Below are positions 1 to 12,099 of a stretch of DNA of 64,000 nt, piece by piece (the stretch's first letter is position 1; each line of letters opens with the position of its first letter). The notes under the pieces were generated by a model. It did no database searches and had not been told where the DNA came from. It saw only the letters and a program-made list of their open reading frames with translations. The translations under genes and the position numbers were made by a program. This stretch comes from Temnopleurus reevesii (taxonomy: Eukaryota; Echinodermata; Echinoidea; Temnopleuroida; Temnopleuridae), in NCBI GenBank assembly GCA_036244855.1, contig BQKZ01000012.1, positions 443,518 to 507,517 on the forward strand, in the 5' to 3' direction.

Positions 1-299
1 TGAGTGTAGTTCCCCTTTAAGGAAAAAGGCGAAAATAGGAACCTCGCAAAAATATAAGCCTTTACAGTATTTACACTTTCTTTCCATTTCAGTGTGTATT
101 GCATGAATCAAAACTGGAATATGAATTGTACTTTACTTTGCCATTTAAACAGTGATTGTTCCCTTTAAGGCAGTGTAGGTCATCTTCAATATAGACAGTG
201 GCTAATCAATTATTATGGTGAGCTGTTTCTCGTCCCTTCGAAGACATGTCCACCCTCAACTCCCAGGCCAGCTTCGCATTATGGCATGCACCATCGCCA

Positions 300-870
300 T
301 TGCCCTCTCTGAATTATTATCCTTGTTGTCGTCTCCTTCTTCTTCTATACCCATTTTAGTCTCCTTTTTGTTGTCCTCTCCGTATAATTCTCCTTCCTCT
401 TTTTACCCATCCTTCTCTTTCTCACTCTTCTTCATTCCCTTCATCATCCCTTTGTTTTTCTGGATTTTTTTCCTCATTTTATTCTTTGCACTATTCTTCA
501 TATTCTTTTCCTTCACTATCATCTTCGTCCTGTCTTCTTTTTCTTTGTCACATTGTCTTGTCCGCTCATCTCAATCTTTCTTTCTCTCCTCTCTCTTTCA
601 TTCTCTCCCTTTTTCTTTGTCACTCTTTCCTGTTCTTTCACTCTCTCATCCTCCCTTTTTCACTCTCTCCACTATTCCCCTCGCTTTCACCGTCTCCCAC
701 TCTCTCTTTAACTCTCTATAAACTCTCTTTCACTCTCTCCCCTCTCTCACTCTCTTCCCTCTCTCTCACTCTCTCCCCTCTCTCTAACCCTTTCTCCTTC
801 TCCCCTCTCTCTCTCTCTCTCTCACTTTAATCCTCCTCTTTCATAATCCTCTCCCATCATCCTGCCTGTC
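300..870. repeat. CT-rich low-complexity tract
   Basis: A long pyrimidine-rich stretch made of degenerate CTCTC and TTCTC units, ending in a purer CT run near 805-825. Open frames across it encode only Ser/Leu/Phe/Pro-rich low-complexity peptides and are not credible genes. Nothing else is recognisable in the first 900 bases. Confidence 0.8.
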
Positions 871-900
871 TCTCTACTTTTTCATTGCTCTTTCTGTAGG

Positions 901-2931
901 GTCACAATTTTTTCATACATTCACTATTTATCTTTCCACTTCTCTCCCATCATTCTTTCCTCATCCCCATCTCTCCATCCCATTCTCATCCTCCTTTCTC
1001 CCCTTCCCCTCATCCTCTCACACCTGCATTCTCTCCTGCGTCCAGTATTAATTGCTGATGACGTCAAGCTGAGATAAGCAATGCTGCTACTGCACCTAGA
1101 GAGAGAGAACGCAATTGACTTGCCAATTTGTCCGGTGATGACACGAGCATCGAACTGACTAGTGACTATAATGCAATGTGTGCGGCGAGATGAGTGCGTG
1201 AATTGAGGAGGCTTTACGCACGTATCTAGAAGCGTGTTGACTATTTGTTTGCCACCTCGCTTTGTTTTCGTCATAGACTCCAAATGAGCATTGTTTTCTG
1301 TGGGAAGATGTTTGTTATTTTTTTTAAACAAGACCTGCCCAATTGCGTCAAATGCTGTAATTATTCTGTTGATCCCCAAGTTTATCCTTGGAAGTTGTAC
1401 GTTAGGTGTGCCTCTCCTGGCATAAAGAAAATTATATTTATGAGAAAAGTAAGTGAAGTTTGTCAAATGATAGATCTCGCTACTGGACAGTAATGAATGA
1501 GGAATTTTCGTCAAGAAATTATAGTTCTGGGGGAGAGGAAAACTTCTGTGAGACCTTTTCAATCCACAATCGGGCAAGTGGCAATTTACTCTATTTGCCC
1601 AATGGCTCAGTTTTGTTGTCCCAGGAATAGGTGGGTTTTACTAATAGATGCAAATTTTATGCACACCTTTAACACAAAGGTTATTCTTGATAACCCTAGG
1701 GTTAATGGAGGCTTGCCTGACATAGCAACAAGTAATGTATACAAACTGGATTCCAAATTTTTTAGTCTTATTATTAAAGGAGAATCACAAAGGCATTAAA
1801 AAGCCGGGAACGTGCGGGTTTGACGAACGGAATGCGAACAGAGTGCGAAAAGTGATTGGCATTGTGAGATCAAAAAAGGGAAGACATTTCGAGCAAGAAT
1901 GAAACAAAAATTGGGCGAACCAAACAACTTCCACTGAAGCCTTCGAAATGGTTATATGCACACAAATGAAAGTATTTCCCCGATTTATACGGGGTATTCC
2001 TGTTCAACATTACTCAGCAGAATAAGAGGAAGGAATTTCCTTATGTGTACATAATAGAGCTATGCATCCACAACAGACTGCTTGAAATGGTTCAGTAAAT
2101 AGACATGTCCAATGAATGAAATGTTACAATAACAACCCAACTCCTTGAGTGTGGCAATTATTTTCTCAGATATAAAAGGCATAAGAAACAAAGGAAAGAA
2201 TGTGCGAGCGTACCATTTGATTTACGACAACCATGCACTTGCACCTTACTTCCAAGAGCGTTATTTGCCGTCATAGTATTGGATAGCTTTACAGGACAAA
2301 AAATTATATAAATAAAATAGTTCAAAGCATGTAGAGGAAGACAGTTTGCCCTCTAAATTATGCTGGATGGTTCCTTCTGCAAATGTACTCTCCTTGAGGC
2401 TTGACGTCATGAAGTAAATAACACGAAATAACACGAAATAACTCGAAATAACTCGAAAGATCCCGAAACCGAAATGCAAAAGCGAGCCCTAAAATCAGGT
2501 TTTTTGTTTTACATGATCGAATTTGATATAAAACAGTTCTTTCAACATATTATCCACATAATCACCTTTTCGTACTTGTAAAATATGTTGTATTCGTGAT
2601 TTCCATCGTGGTTCTTCTTTAACAAACGGTTCGGTAGCAAGAAATGCATGTAAATGTGAATAGATAAGTAACCCCCCCTATTGGGGCAAGAGGTACGTTT
2701 GTTGCGCCCTGCCAATAATCAGCATATTCTTACAGCGCCTAGTAAGCTGGGGACCCCCTGCCTCAGTTTGTGTGTGAACGCTTGCCACAATCTCCCATTA
2801 TGAGATAGCAATCTCTGGGTGAAATGTGTTGCTGTGGGGGGCTGGAGAGCGGCCTACATCGTAAATTCCCTCCCCCCCCCTTCCGCTGGTGATACATTCC
2901 AGCTATTTTTTACGCAGATCTAATGCATGGA
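901..2931. other. No gene seen; contains one dispersed repeat copy
   Basis: No exon with recognisable protein similarity was found. Bases about 1635-1800 resemble segments near 38045-38310 and 41310-41640: all share 'agatgcaaat', a run like 'acatagcaacaagtaatg', and 'caaactggattccaa'. This is therefore an interspersed repeat of unknown class. The remaining sequence is unremarkable AT-rich DNA. Confidence 0.55.
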
Positions 2932-3200
2932 GGCGCCTTGGTGTTGTGGTCCTGACTCTCGCCTTTCAACCAGAGGCTCTTAGGTTCAAATCCGACTCAT
3001 GGCATTAATTTTCTTCAGCAAGAAATTCATCCACATTGTGCTGCACTCAACCCAGGTGAGGTGAATGGGTACCTGGTAGGAATAATGATTCCTTGACATG
3101 CCAAGTGCGCCGTGGATGGCTGCTGTGCTAAAGCCAGGGTAATAATAATTTAAAGCATCTTGAGCACCCAGCAGAGTGGATACGTGTGCTATTACGTGTC
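2932..3200 (+). mobile_element. tRNA-derived SINE, plus strand
   Basis: The head (2932-3004) looks like a degenerate tRNA with an A-box-like 'tggtgttgtgg' and a B-box 'ggttcaaatcc'. It is followed by a body with 'cagcaagaaattcatcc' and 'ctgcactcaacccaggtg'. The same body occurs at 31310-31607 and 9240-9412 on the other strand, which identifies it as a SINE family and not a tRNA gene. The 3' boundary is uncertain. Confidence 0.75.
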
Positions 3201-4738
3201 CCAGGAAAAAGTTCCCTAGCATGTGAACAGTCGACCAGGGGAGAGATAAGAATCTCGTATCCATCCCACGGCCACCATGAGATTCACCTGGGGGATGTGA
3301 GAACAGAGTAAATGTTTTCCATCTTTTAGCAGGCAAACATTACCTTTAATTCGGATATTGCGTCACAGTCCAGATTTTTAAACCGGGTTTCTCGTTAGAC
3401 TGACCAGGATATCCTGTCAGATTTGTTTTTCAGAGCGCAAAACTACGTTACAATTTTGCACCTGGTCTCATTCTTGTTGGACTTGAATACACTCTTTAAT
3501 AATGCCAAATCATCACAAAGCTGGTTTAAATATATGTGATCCTTTTGATATCGTTGAAACTGAGAATTTCTGAAAATATGACAGATTAGATTAAATATTT
3601 ATATCATCCAATATTTTGAAAATGCTGGACCAATGAACTTAAAAATATAAAATCCATGTGATTCCTTTTTTGTCCAAAGTTTTGAAATAAAGAACATATG
3701 ATTACACAGGCTGAATCACCTACATTTAATTGGATTCTAGACAATCTTAACCGTTGCCTTTATTGAGTATGCTTCAAAATGGCCAGGATCGCCCTTTCAA
3801 TTCCGGAATGTTACCCTACTAAAATTGACCATTATTGACTATAAGATTTGTTAAAGATACATGTAGATAGGAATTTTCGCTGCAAGGTTTATTTTGATAA
3901 TTTTGTGTCCATGAATTTCTTAAAATTTTCAATCACTATAATGCCCATAGACATATATGTACAATGGTCTTTCAAAACATGGAAATGATAACCCATCAAA
4001 ATGCAATGTTCAAAATTCAGTGAATTTGCTCAATTTTATATATATATATACGCTAAAATATTGCCTTTTACAATATTTGATATTCGGTATTCTGTAATGT
4101 AATTGATACGTATGCATCAGATTTTGTTCATCCATGGGCCCCAAACTGTTATTGGTAATTCACATTCCTGATCATTTTTGTAATCTATGTAATCGCTAAT
4201 GCTCTTGGTTGTCATGACAGCAATGGTCAATTTCATTCATTTATGAAAGAAACTAAGAAACTGCTGCTTCAATTTCAAGATACAATCCCTTCGCCCATAT
4301 AACTTGCCCATGCTGAAGGCTATTCAGCCTCTATTGACTTTGTCCAGGCAGCTCCCAGTTAGCGGACCTCACACTTCCTCATTAAAGTGAACGCTGACGT
4401 ACGAGCGCAATTTAATTTCGCGCCCTAATCAGCGCATGTCCCTCTCGCCTGGCTGGATTGGCGGGTGCTCCTGTATCGTCCTTCGTTATGGATTTGTCGC
4501 CCTCGTTGTGTAGCGGCGGTGTAATGGTCCAGTTCATTGGAGGAATCAGTAGCGTTTCATTTAACGCTTCACCTGCAAGAGGCAGAAGGTGTTTACTGCT
4601 GCCGTTTTTCTTGGAATTTATGCCAATTCTAGTTTTAGGATTTGTCATATTTGTGGATGTGCTCACATACATAATGTACCATCTTATAAAGTGTAATATG
4701 TGGATGAATGAATTGCCCAAATAATTTTCCAAATACAT
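3201..4738. other. No gene seen; copy of a dispersed palindromic-repeat family
   Basis: No exon recognised. Bases about 3870-4090 ('gaattttcgctgcaagg' to 'cgctaaaatattgcctttt') match a family also present at about 22345-22556, 44290-44490 and 33224-33426. Members end in versions of 'gctaaaatattggcttatacagta'. A (TA)n run lies at about 4038-4050. Confidence 0.5.
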
Positions 4739-4842
4739 AATAACAATAATTATGATAATAGTGATAATAATGATAATATAATCATACAAAAACTAATTAA
4801 TAATAATGATGATGTTGATGATGATGATGATGATGATGAAAC

Positions 4843-4891
<49 letters not shown>

Positions 4892-4892
4892 A
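4739..4892. repeat. (GAT)n / (AAT)n microsatellite
   Basis: Direct trinucleotide repeat, with AAT-rich units grading into a pure GAT run after about 4803. Similar arrays occur near 16.3, 46.3, 48.9 and 51.8 kb. Confidence 0.9.
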
Positions 4893-5118
4893 ATTGTTTT
4901 AGAAATCAACAACAGCAAAAAATAGCCTTTCAAAATGTAAATGCATACAACAGTTTAGAGATGGTAGCAGAATCCTACAGAAATAGCAACAAAGCTAGTG
5001 AGGCGTATAGGACCCCAAATTGGAAGGAAAAACTATCGGATCAAAATTATTTAAAATATGAGTGGATTAGATTTATAGATATATGCGTCTGCCAATGAGA
5101 TATCAAACTAAAGAAATG

Positions 5119-5505
5119 GCACTCCATTTCGACCTGCCTGTAGTGGCCACCCAAGTGAAACAGAGAAAGTGGCCACTGTAGACAGGTGACCGGTTGGACA
5201 TATTGTATAAAACATTTTCATTTGGAGGGAATTTAGTATAGATGGCCACTGTAGACAGGTGACCAGTTGGACATATTCTATTACACATTTTCATTCGGAG
5301 GGAATTAGTATAGATGGCCACTGTAGACAGGTGACCAGTTGGACATATTCTATTACACATTTTCATTTGGAGGGAATTAGTATAGATGGCCACTGTAGAC
5401 AGGTGACCAGTTGGACATATTCTCTAAAACATTTTCATTTGGAGGGAATTAGTATAGATGGCCACTGTAGACAGGTCTTCACTATAGACAGGTTTATTCT
5501 AAGAC
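5119..5505. repeat. 72-73 bp minisatellite, about 4.5 units
   Basis: The 16-base core 'ggccactgtagacagg' begins at 5171, 5244, 5316, 5388 and 5460, giving periods of 73, 72, 72 and 72 bases. The interior 'gttggacatattct' and 'catttggagggaatta' are repeated with few changes, so the array looks young. The edges ('agtggccac' and 'cactatagacaggttt') also occur in the DNA transposon at 32959-33509, which suggests the array expanded from a copy of that element. Confidence 0.9.
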
Positions 5506-6479
5506 AGGCTTGAATGTTGTCAGATTTAGCAGTTATTGAGCAATAGTCTGTTGTTCAGACAAGGGTGAAAAATGAAGAGGTTAATAAAATGTTGCACTGA
5601 TAGACTCTAACAAGACATGTCACTTTAAAGAAAAATTTAAAAAGAGAGGACTTAAAATGATAAGATATTTTATTCCCTTGTCATTCCATATGATGCTTTT
5701 AAGATTAAACAGCAAAAAAAGACAATATAATTATTAATTACTTTTTCATTTGATACATGTAGCAAATTATGCGATAAAGACTGGATCCTTCTCCAGACAT
5801 GCAAATCCTCATAACACAAATTTCATTAATTTCTCAGACAGTGGGACATTGTTGCTATGGGCAACCTGCGTTTTATACCAATCCATCCATGCAATCTCAA
5901 AAAAGAATTGAAAGGGACTTCCTGCTTTCTTTATTTCACGCACCTTAAAATGGAAATTTGGTTGTATAATGAATCATTCGATGCAGACAAATGTGCATAA
6001 AAGCATGTGCTCAGAATGTTATCCCAAGGCATCAAATGAATGCTATTCACGGTGAGTCACGGATAAAAGCAACACGAGTATGCAGCCACTTTTCCTTTTG
6101 GGCCTTGCTGCAGAAGGGAAAAAAACACAATTCTAAGACGATTTTGTTTCTCGATTTTGCATGCTTCGATTCACTGCAGAAGGATGATTCAGCTTGAAGT
6201 ATGAAAATTCACTCGTTTCCAGAATTTGTAATTTGTTTTTGTCTACAACTTTCGACCTTGACTGACTAAATGAATTTAGTCTCATCAGTATTCCTCATTT
6301 AATTCCGAAAAATTACTCCAGTTTATGTCAATATCTTATGTAAATATTTACCCGAACGTATCTCTTACCTTCCACCTTTTTTATGTTTCTGGCAATTTCT
6401 TTACTGAGAAGTGTACATTTCAAAAACGCTTGAATGTATGTGTCTAGAACTTTATCAATCCTGTTATAATATCACAGTG
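5506..6479. other. No gene seen
   Basis: AT-rich sequence with no recognisable exon, RNA gene or obvious repeat. Confidence 0.5.
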
Positions 6480-7620
6480 ACTGCTGCCAATTTCATAATG
6501 TTTTATGAACATTTTTAATTGATCATGATAGTCATCTCACATCTTTTCATTTCTTATGGAGGTTCAAATTAGTTGCTATTGCTAATTTTACAAATACATT
6601 CGAGCCACGTGTGACTTTACAGAGAGCCCTTGCTATATTTTTAATTGATCATGATAGTCATCTCACATCTTTTCATTTCTTATGGAGCTTCAAATTAGTT
6701 GCTATTGCTAATTTTACAAATACATTCGAGCCACGTGTGACTTTACAGAGAGCCCTTGCTATATTTTTAATTGATCATGATAGTCATCTCACATCTTTTC
6801 ATTTCTTATGGAGCTTCAAATTAGTTGCTATTGCTAATTTTACAAATACATTCGAGCCATGAGTGACTTTCAAGAGACCCCTTTCTATATTTCTTGCTAG
6901 AAAAGAGGATTATAGGACCTGTGTAAGAAGTTACGCCAGTAGCAGTGCGATGTTTAGTGACATGATGGTAACAATGCTGTTGTAATTTCACTGCAATTGC
7001 AATGTTTTATTTTGATTTTTGATTGATCTTGAAATAATCATCTTGTACATCTTTTCATTTCTTCTGGAGGGTCATATGAATTGTTATAATTGCTAATTTC
7101 AGAAAAGTTACATGAGGGCCATGGTGACTTTAGCAAGACCCCTTTCTATATTTTTAATTGATCATGATAGTCAGCTCACATCTTTCCATTTCTTATAGAG
7201 GTTTAGATTAGTTGCTATTGCTAATTTTACAAATACATGGGGGCCATTAGTGACTCTACAGAGATTCCCTTTCTATTTTTCTTGCCAGAAAAGAAGTTAC
7301 GCCAGTAGCAGTGCCACGTTTAATGACATGATGGTAACAATGCTGTTGTAATTTCATTGCAATTGCAATATTTTATTTTGATTTTTGATTAATCTTCAAA
7401 TAATCATCTTGTACATCTTTTCATTTCTTCTGGAGGTTCATATGAATCACTATTGCGAATTCCACAAATGTTACATAGGGGCCACTAGTGACTTTACAGA
7501 GACTCCTTTCTATATTTCATGCCCGAAAAGGGGATTAGGTCCTGTGTAATATCATTATAGGAAGTTGCGCCAGGAGCAGTGCTATATTTAGTGACCTGAT
7601 GGTTATATCTGACGGAATTA
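6480..7620. repeat. Higher-order tandem repeat (about 125 bp units, then about 370 bp units)
   Basis: A unit of about 125 bases beginning 'tttttaattgatcatgatag' is present three times in near-identical form (about 6513-6860). After it, a longer unit containing 'agttacgccagtagcagtg' and 'ggtaacaatgctgttgtaat' repeats at about 6930, 7283 and, decayed, 7560. The short unit reappears inside the long one (about 7150), so this is a nested tandem structure. Reading frames through it are repeat artefacts. Confidence 0.85.
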
Positions 7621-9003
7621 GAGTAATAACATGTACAGATTGCCAAATGTGTATGGAACAAAGTGGTTGTGCAGTGTACTGGCGGATCCAGTATTAACCA
7701 AATGGGGGGGGGGTTGCTTTTTCCTCCAGTGGGTTGAGAAGGGGAAAAGGGTCACTTTTGTCGGCAAGCTTAAAATGGGGGAATTCATTCTCATTTTCTG
7801 TCAGCCATCTCCCTATATACATTGTATCTAAATTTATCACAGGTAACAAAATGTAAAAAAAATGGAATTGTTGGCAGCTTTGTATATATAGTAAATTATA
7901 AGACATTATTTTAACATATATAAACAGGATGTTTTTTTCATTGCAGGGAAAAACGGGAAAATGAAAATATCACAATGACAAACATTATATGTTTATGTAA
8001 TGCACCAATGCTGTATAATGACGCATGCATGGCTAATGATATTCAGGGAGCCTCTCCATTTGTTTTGAAATTGATCCCTCAATCTGTTCACACACACTTG
8101 CCAGTCTTTCTTCGAAGACTCTGCCAAACTGTATTTTTTCCCTTTACGATGCTCGACAGCTTGAATACTGTAATAGCCAATATTTTCGCAAACATAGATT
8201 TCAGCGCATTCTCTGAATTTCAGACATTGGATATTAGCATGTTTTTGTTTTCAGACTTTGAAAGATTATTGTACACAAGTCTATAGTCGGCATGACACAA
8301 GTGCAAATTTTCCAGCGAGAATTCCAGCCCGTACAATATTCAGTTTTACCCGGGCATTATATCATAGTTTTTGTTGAATGACAAAAAATGATTGATTCTG
8401 CTGGTTTTTTTCCTGTCATGGGCTACATTTATTCACGATCTTTATTTAGAATCTAGTGCACGAAAAGTAAATGATCAGAAATTATTTCAACTATTCCAAT
8501 GTCAAAGAATGAATTAGCTCCAAATCTATGTGTGGTATTGATTGAAATATAAACAAGATTTTAATTAATAGTATAACAAAGAATTAAATTCATATCATGT
8601 CGCTTTTTCGGAAGAAAAACAAGATTTTCAAAACAAATAGGGTGTCTTAAAATAGACTACTTGTTAGAAGTAGATCAGTATTTATTTGTGCAAATGATAA
8701 GAAATTGTTATTCCTATTACTCTTGTATGAAAGTATGAAACTCCAAACATATTTGTAATACAGATGAAAAACAATTCAAGAGTTTCAAAACAGAAAAGGG
8801 ATCTTAAAATAGAGTACTTGTTATAGAAGTAGATCATTATGGAGTACTTTAAGATGAGGATGATGACCTCGCAAAAGTGATTATGTCCTCATGTCCAATA
8901 CTTGTTTAGCTATCGCAGTCTCTTTTTAGGCTTCTTCGAGATGCATAAAAACATAAAGTTATTGATTTCAGTTATGACAGAGATACATGCAATACATACA
9001 TGT
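7621..9003. other. No gene seen
   Basis: No recognisable exon. A weak internal similarity exists between about 8590-8690 and 8765-8840 ('cttaaaatagactacttg' and 'cttaaaatagagtacttg'), suggesting an old tandem duplication of roughly 170 bases. Confidence 0.45.
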
Positions 9004-9206
9004 ATACAGACCTCCCAACCATTATGAATTTGGAGGGATAAATATGATTTTTTTTCATCATTCCGAAGTCATGTTTTCATTGTATTATGATTTTTCATGA
9101 TAATTGTACTACATGTACACTTTCTTATGGGAATCATAATTCTTCTCTCTCTTTCAGCAAATTAATCCCTCTTTTTTTTTAGTGTATAAGGTTGGGAGGT
9201 CTGATG
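9004..9206. mobile_element. MITE with 14-bp perfect terminal inverted repeats
   Basis: 'cagacctcccaacc' at 9007-9020 is the exact reverse complement of 'ggttgggaggtctg' at 9190-9203. The inverted similarity continues inward ('ggaggga' against 'tccctc'). The element is about 200 bp with no coding capacity. Confidence 0.8.
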
Positions 9207-9239
9207 TATAGTGGATGTCCAATCTGCAGGGTGTCCAAA

Positions 9240-9412
9240 GGTGTTTTGTATTTTTATTACCCTGACTTTAGCCCGGCCACTGCTAACATGCAATCACTTC
9301 AAGCATAAATATTTCTGTCAGGCGCCCATTGACATTACCTGGGTTGAGTGCAGCACAATATGTGTAAATTTCTTACTGAAGACAATTAAGCTGTGTCTTG
9401 GATTCAAATGAC
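9240..9412 (-). mobile_element. 5'-truncated SINE copy, minus strand
   Basis: Contains 'acctgggttgagtgcagcac' and 'aaatttcttactgaag', the reverse complement of the SINE body seen at 2932-3200 and 31310-31607. The tRNA-like head is missing or unrecognisable. Confidence 0.7.
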
Positions 9413-10100
9413 AGCCTTCTCATATAGCGATTTTTAACACTTGTTTTAATTGTCGCTGTTTTTCGTTAGTTTGTATTCATTTTGTTTCTGTACACATGAG
9501 TTTATTCAGACTGGTCATGTAAAGAAGACAGAGGAAAAATGGTTTTGGAGTTTCTTTATTAATCATCACACATCCTGGTCTTTCTCTCCACCCCTCGTTT
9601 TGAATATTTCTATGTTCACTTTATTTCCTTGTCATTTTGCTTATGACTAAGATTCTGCTAGGATCAAAAGCTCACAAACTCTTTTTGCTTCAAACCCCAC
9701 AGCTATTTTTGATTGGATAAGCAGTTTCTTCAGTTTTCTTTATATACACTGTAGTTAAAAGAAAATTATCCAGTTTGAACAATAAGATATCTTCATTCAG
9801 AAATGCTTTTGCATTATTTAATCGTTAACACAGTCCCTACTGTTAGCTTATAGTCCTGTATGGAATATACTTGATTGAGATAAGTTGAGTAGTAAACTTG
9901 TTAATAGTTGGTTTATACAGGAAGGACGGCACGACCGTTTCCGGCAATATTTTCTTCCACCCTATAACCTCTAGCTATAACTTCCTGTCTCTATCACGAG
10001 TTTGGACGTTAAAAAGATTAAGCTGGTTTCACTCGGGGCTGATCCGAAGAGGAAATGTTAAATTGGAGAGACAAGTTTTGGTTTTGAGTTTGTTATAGTT
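9413..10100. other. No gene seen; one dispersed repeat segment
   Basis: Bases about 9570-9710 ('tggtctttctctccacccc', 'ttccttgtcattttgct', 'agattctgctaggat') match about 22785-22920, and a shorter inverted match lies near 50345-50410. This is an interspersed repeat of unknown class. Confidence 0.5.
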
Positions 10101-10640
10101 TAAACTGCATTGAGACGTAAAGTTACTTTTGAACTGTTCCCACCATTTACATACTTAGCAGATCAAGGCTGTTTTTAAATCTGTTGCTTTGCTGTACGTC
10201 TGTAAATACTTGAAGGAATACTATCTTGCTACATGAGCTTGTTGTGTCCTCGGTTTTGAAACTAATTTCTTGGAATATAGAATTTATCAAGGAAAGGAGT
10301 TTCTAGTGGATATATTTATGTGAGTAATCAAGTCCTGTATTCATTTAAGGGAAAGGTGCAACACAAATTTTGAGCATATTATACATTTGGCATACTGCAC
10401 TGAGACGTGGGGATACTTTTGAACTGTTCCCACCATATGTATAGCAGATTGAGGCTCTTTATTAATGTGGAATCTGTTGCTTGTGTTGTGAGTGCTTAAA
10501 GGAATATTTCTAGGGTATTAACCTGCTTCATAAGCTTGTTTAATCTTCTGTTGAAAACTAATTTATTGGAATACACATTTGTCAAGGAAAGGAGTGTTTA
10601 GTGGATATTCATGTGAGTATTTGAGTGCTGTATTCATCCA
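10101..10640. repeat. Two-copy tandem duplication, about 290 bp
   Basis: 'cttttgaactgttcccacca' occurs near 10126 and 10417, within longer similar blocks that start at 'actgca(t/c)tgagacgt' (10104 and 10394) and continue through 'tcaaggaaaggagt'. The copies are visibly diverged. Confidence 0.8.
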
Positions 10641-10754
10641 ACTTGTGCAAATTTTTTTTAGATCGTTTGATCGTTCTTTGGCAAGGCATTTCTTGAAGCT
10701 TTTCAATGATATCTTGTACCTATATATGCATTATTTTTGTAACACAGACCCTAA

Positions 10755-10835
10755 CATTACAGCGCAGTAGAGTATATCCATATGGTGATCGACTGCGCTA
10801 TATAAATTATCTAATTATTATTATATATATCGCCA
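10755..10835 (+). mobile_element. SINE 3' end with ATT-rich tail
   Basis: The sequence 'actgcgctatataaatta' followed by ATT units looks like a SINE tail. A related form ('tataaagcgctcttaca', reversed logic) occurs near 15040-15085. Only the 3' part is recognisable. Confidence 0.45.
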
Positions 10836-10894
10836 TATATATCCTATTTCCAGGGAAAATCCTATTCTTACGTTCCATAAACTATTTCTAAAAC

Positions 10895-11170
10895 TGTATC
10901 TCAAGGATCTGTAATATTCTTCTTTGTCTTATGAGTGTCATATTGCCATTGAAAAATCCCACAGGATAGATATATATAGCAAAATAATATGAATTTTACA
11001 TATGATATGACAACTCTGAAACCATATTCTTACAGAATGTTACAAAAAAAATTAAAAGGATCTGAAATATCCTTCTTTGTCCCAAGTATCCTATTGCCAT
11101 CGAAAAATTCCTACTAGAAACGATATGTTGACAGCTCTGAAACCATATTCTTACAGAATGTTCTATAAAG
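10895..11170. repeat. Two-copy tandem duplication, about 120-155 bp
   Basis: The string 'tctgaaaccatattcttaca' is repeated at about 11014 and 11133. 'aaggatctg(t/a)aatat' followed by 'ccttctttgtc' is repeated at about 10901 and 11056. No gene is evident. Confidence 0.75.
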
Positions 11171-11759
11171 TCTGATATGGCTTCCATGGAGGCAGGGTGT
11201 TATATAGAGAAAGATCTTGTGGGATTTCTCCTACAGTATCATCATCTTGAGCTTGAATTTCTCACATCCGTATTCAACCATCTGCAAAACAACACATCTT
11301 ATTCTCAGAGGTTCTCCATGAATGTGCCGTATATTGCAGCTATCTTTGGTGCTTTACTTTTGCTGAATTTCGTGCACATATGTGTTAGAAAGCTCTACAG
11401 CTTAAAGGTTTTGGCTGGTGGTCCGATGTTCGTCAATAATTTCGAGAAAGCTGGAAGACTTCATTGATTTGAACCATTATGTTGTAACATTTAACCAAAA
11501 GTTTGAATTTCATTTAACGTCTAAGCGTAAGTAGAACTTCTACAAATCACCCGAGATTACATTTCTGGTTGTGTATTTGATACAGTAGGTCTCGTACTGA
11601 AGGAAATGAATGCCATGTGTTTGATTCAATGTAAAAGAATCGGATAGAAGCACTGAATCATGGCACTTCCACTTTTGTGCCTTCTCAATTTTTAACAACT
11701 TTTATGCGTTGATAGCGATTTCATGAATTGTCAACTTCCTTTCTTTCCCTTTTCAACCT

Positions 11760-12060
11760 TAATTTTTCTCTCATGGAAAATCTGATGATTTTCTCAATCT
11801 TCAACCATCCAGAAGATCTAATGATGTGTTTAATGCTAGTTTATATGTTTTTAATGATTTTTATCTCTTTTCAGGAAACTCTGATGAGAGCAAAGAAGAC
11901 CATAGCGACGATGATGAGCTTCTCAACTATATTTCTGCAATCTTAAACAATCCATATCTTATTATAGTAAAATGTAATGAGGTTTTATACAATAATTGTC
12001 ATGTTTCCAATGACTTTCATCCTGTTTAGGAAATTCTGATGATTTTTTAATACAATATTT
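11760..12060 (+). repeat. Exon-shadow array upstream of the OSBP FFAT exon
   Basis: Bases 11875-11918 are identical over 44 bases to 12100-12143, the first third of the real OSBP exon. They are preceded by a similar pyrimidine tract and an intact AG (11873-11874). After 11918 the similarity stops. This copy therefore carries the acidic Ser/Asp/Glu tract but not the EFFDAIE FFAT motif. Two more decayed starts are visible: 12030 (AG followed by 'gaaattctgatga') and about 11774 ('ggaaaatctgatga'). The copies have no donor in the normal position. Confidence 0.85.
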
Positions 12061-12099
12061 ATCATGTTTTTTTATGATTTTCATCTTCTTTTTTTTTAG

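Noticed and set aside
215..830. Ser/Leu/Phe-rich open frames, plus strand
   Set aside because: Products of the CT-rich low-complexity tract.
924..1577. 217-codon open frame, minus strand
   Set aside because: Runs into the CT-rich tract, with low-complexity Arg/Glu/Met at its C-terminus; no domain recognised. Probably chance.
2932..3004. tRNA-like sequence with A and B boxes
   Set aside because: It is the head of a dispersed SINE with two other copies in the window. Cloverleaf pairing is poor.
5119..5505. Regularly spaced direct repeats resembling a CRISPR array
   Set aside because: Units are contiguous minisatellite copies with equally conserved 'spacers' in a eukaryotic genome.
11177..11467. 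96-codon open frame with a hydrophobic stretch, plus strand
   Set aside because: No recognisable family, no supporting splice sites, and it abuts a tandem duplication. It could be a real small membrane protein, but nothing beyond an open frame supports it.
1..12099. Expected upstream OSBP exons (PH domain, coiled coil)
   Set aside because: Searched by eye for PH-domain-like coding stretches with splice sites and found none. Very short exons could still be missed.
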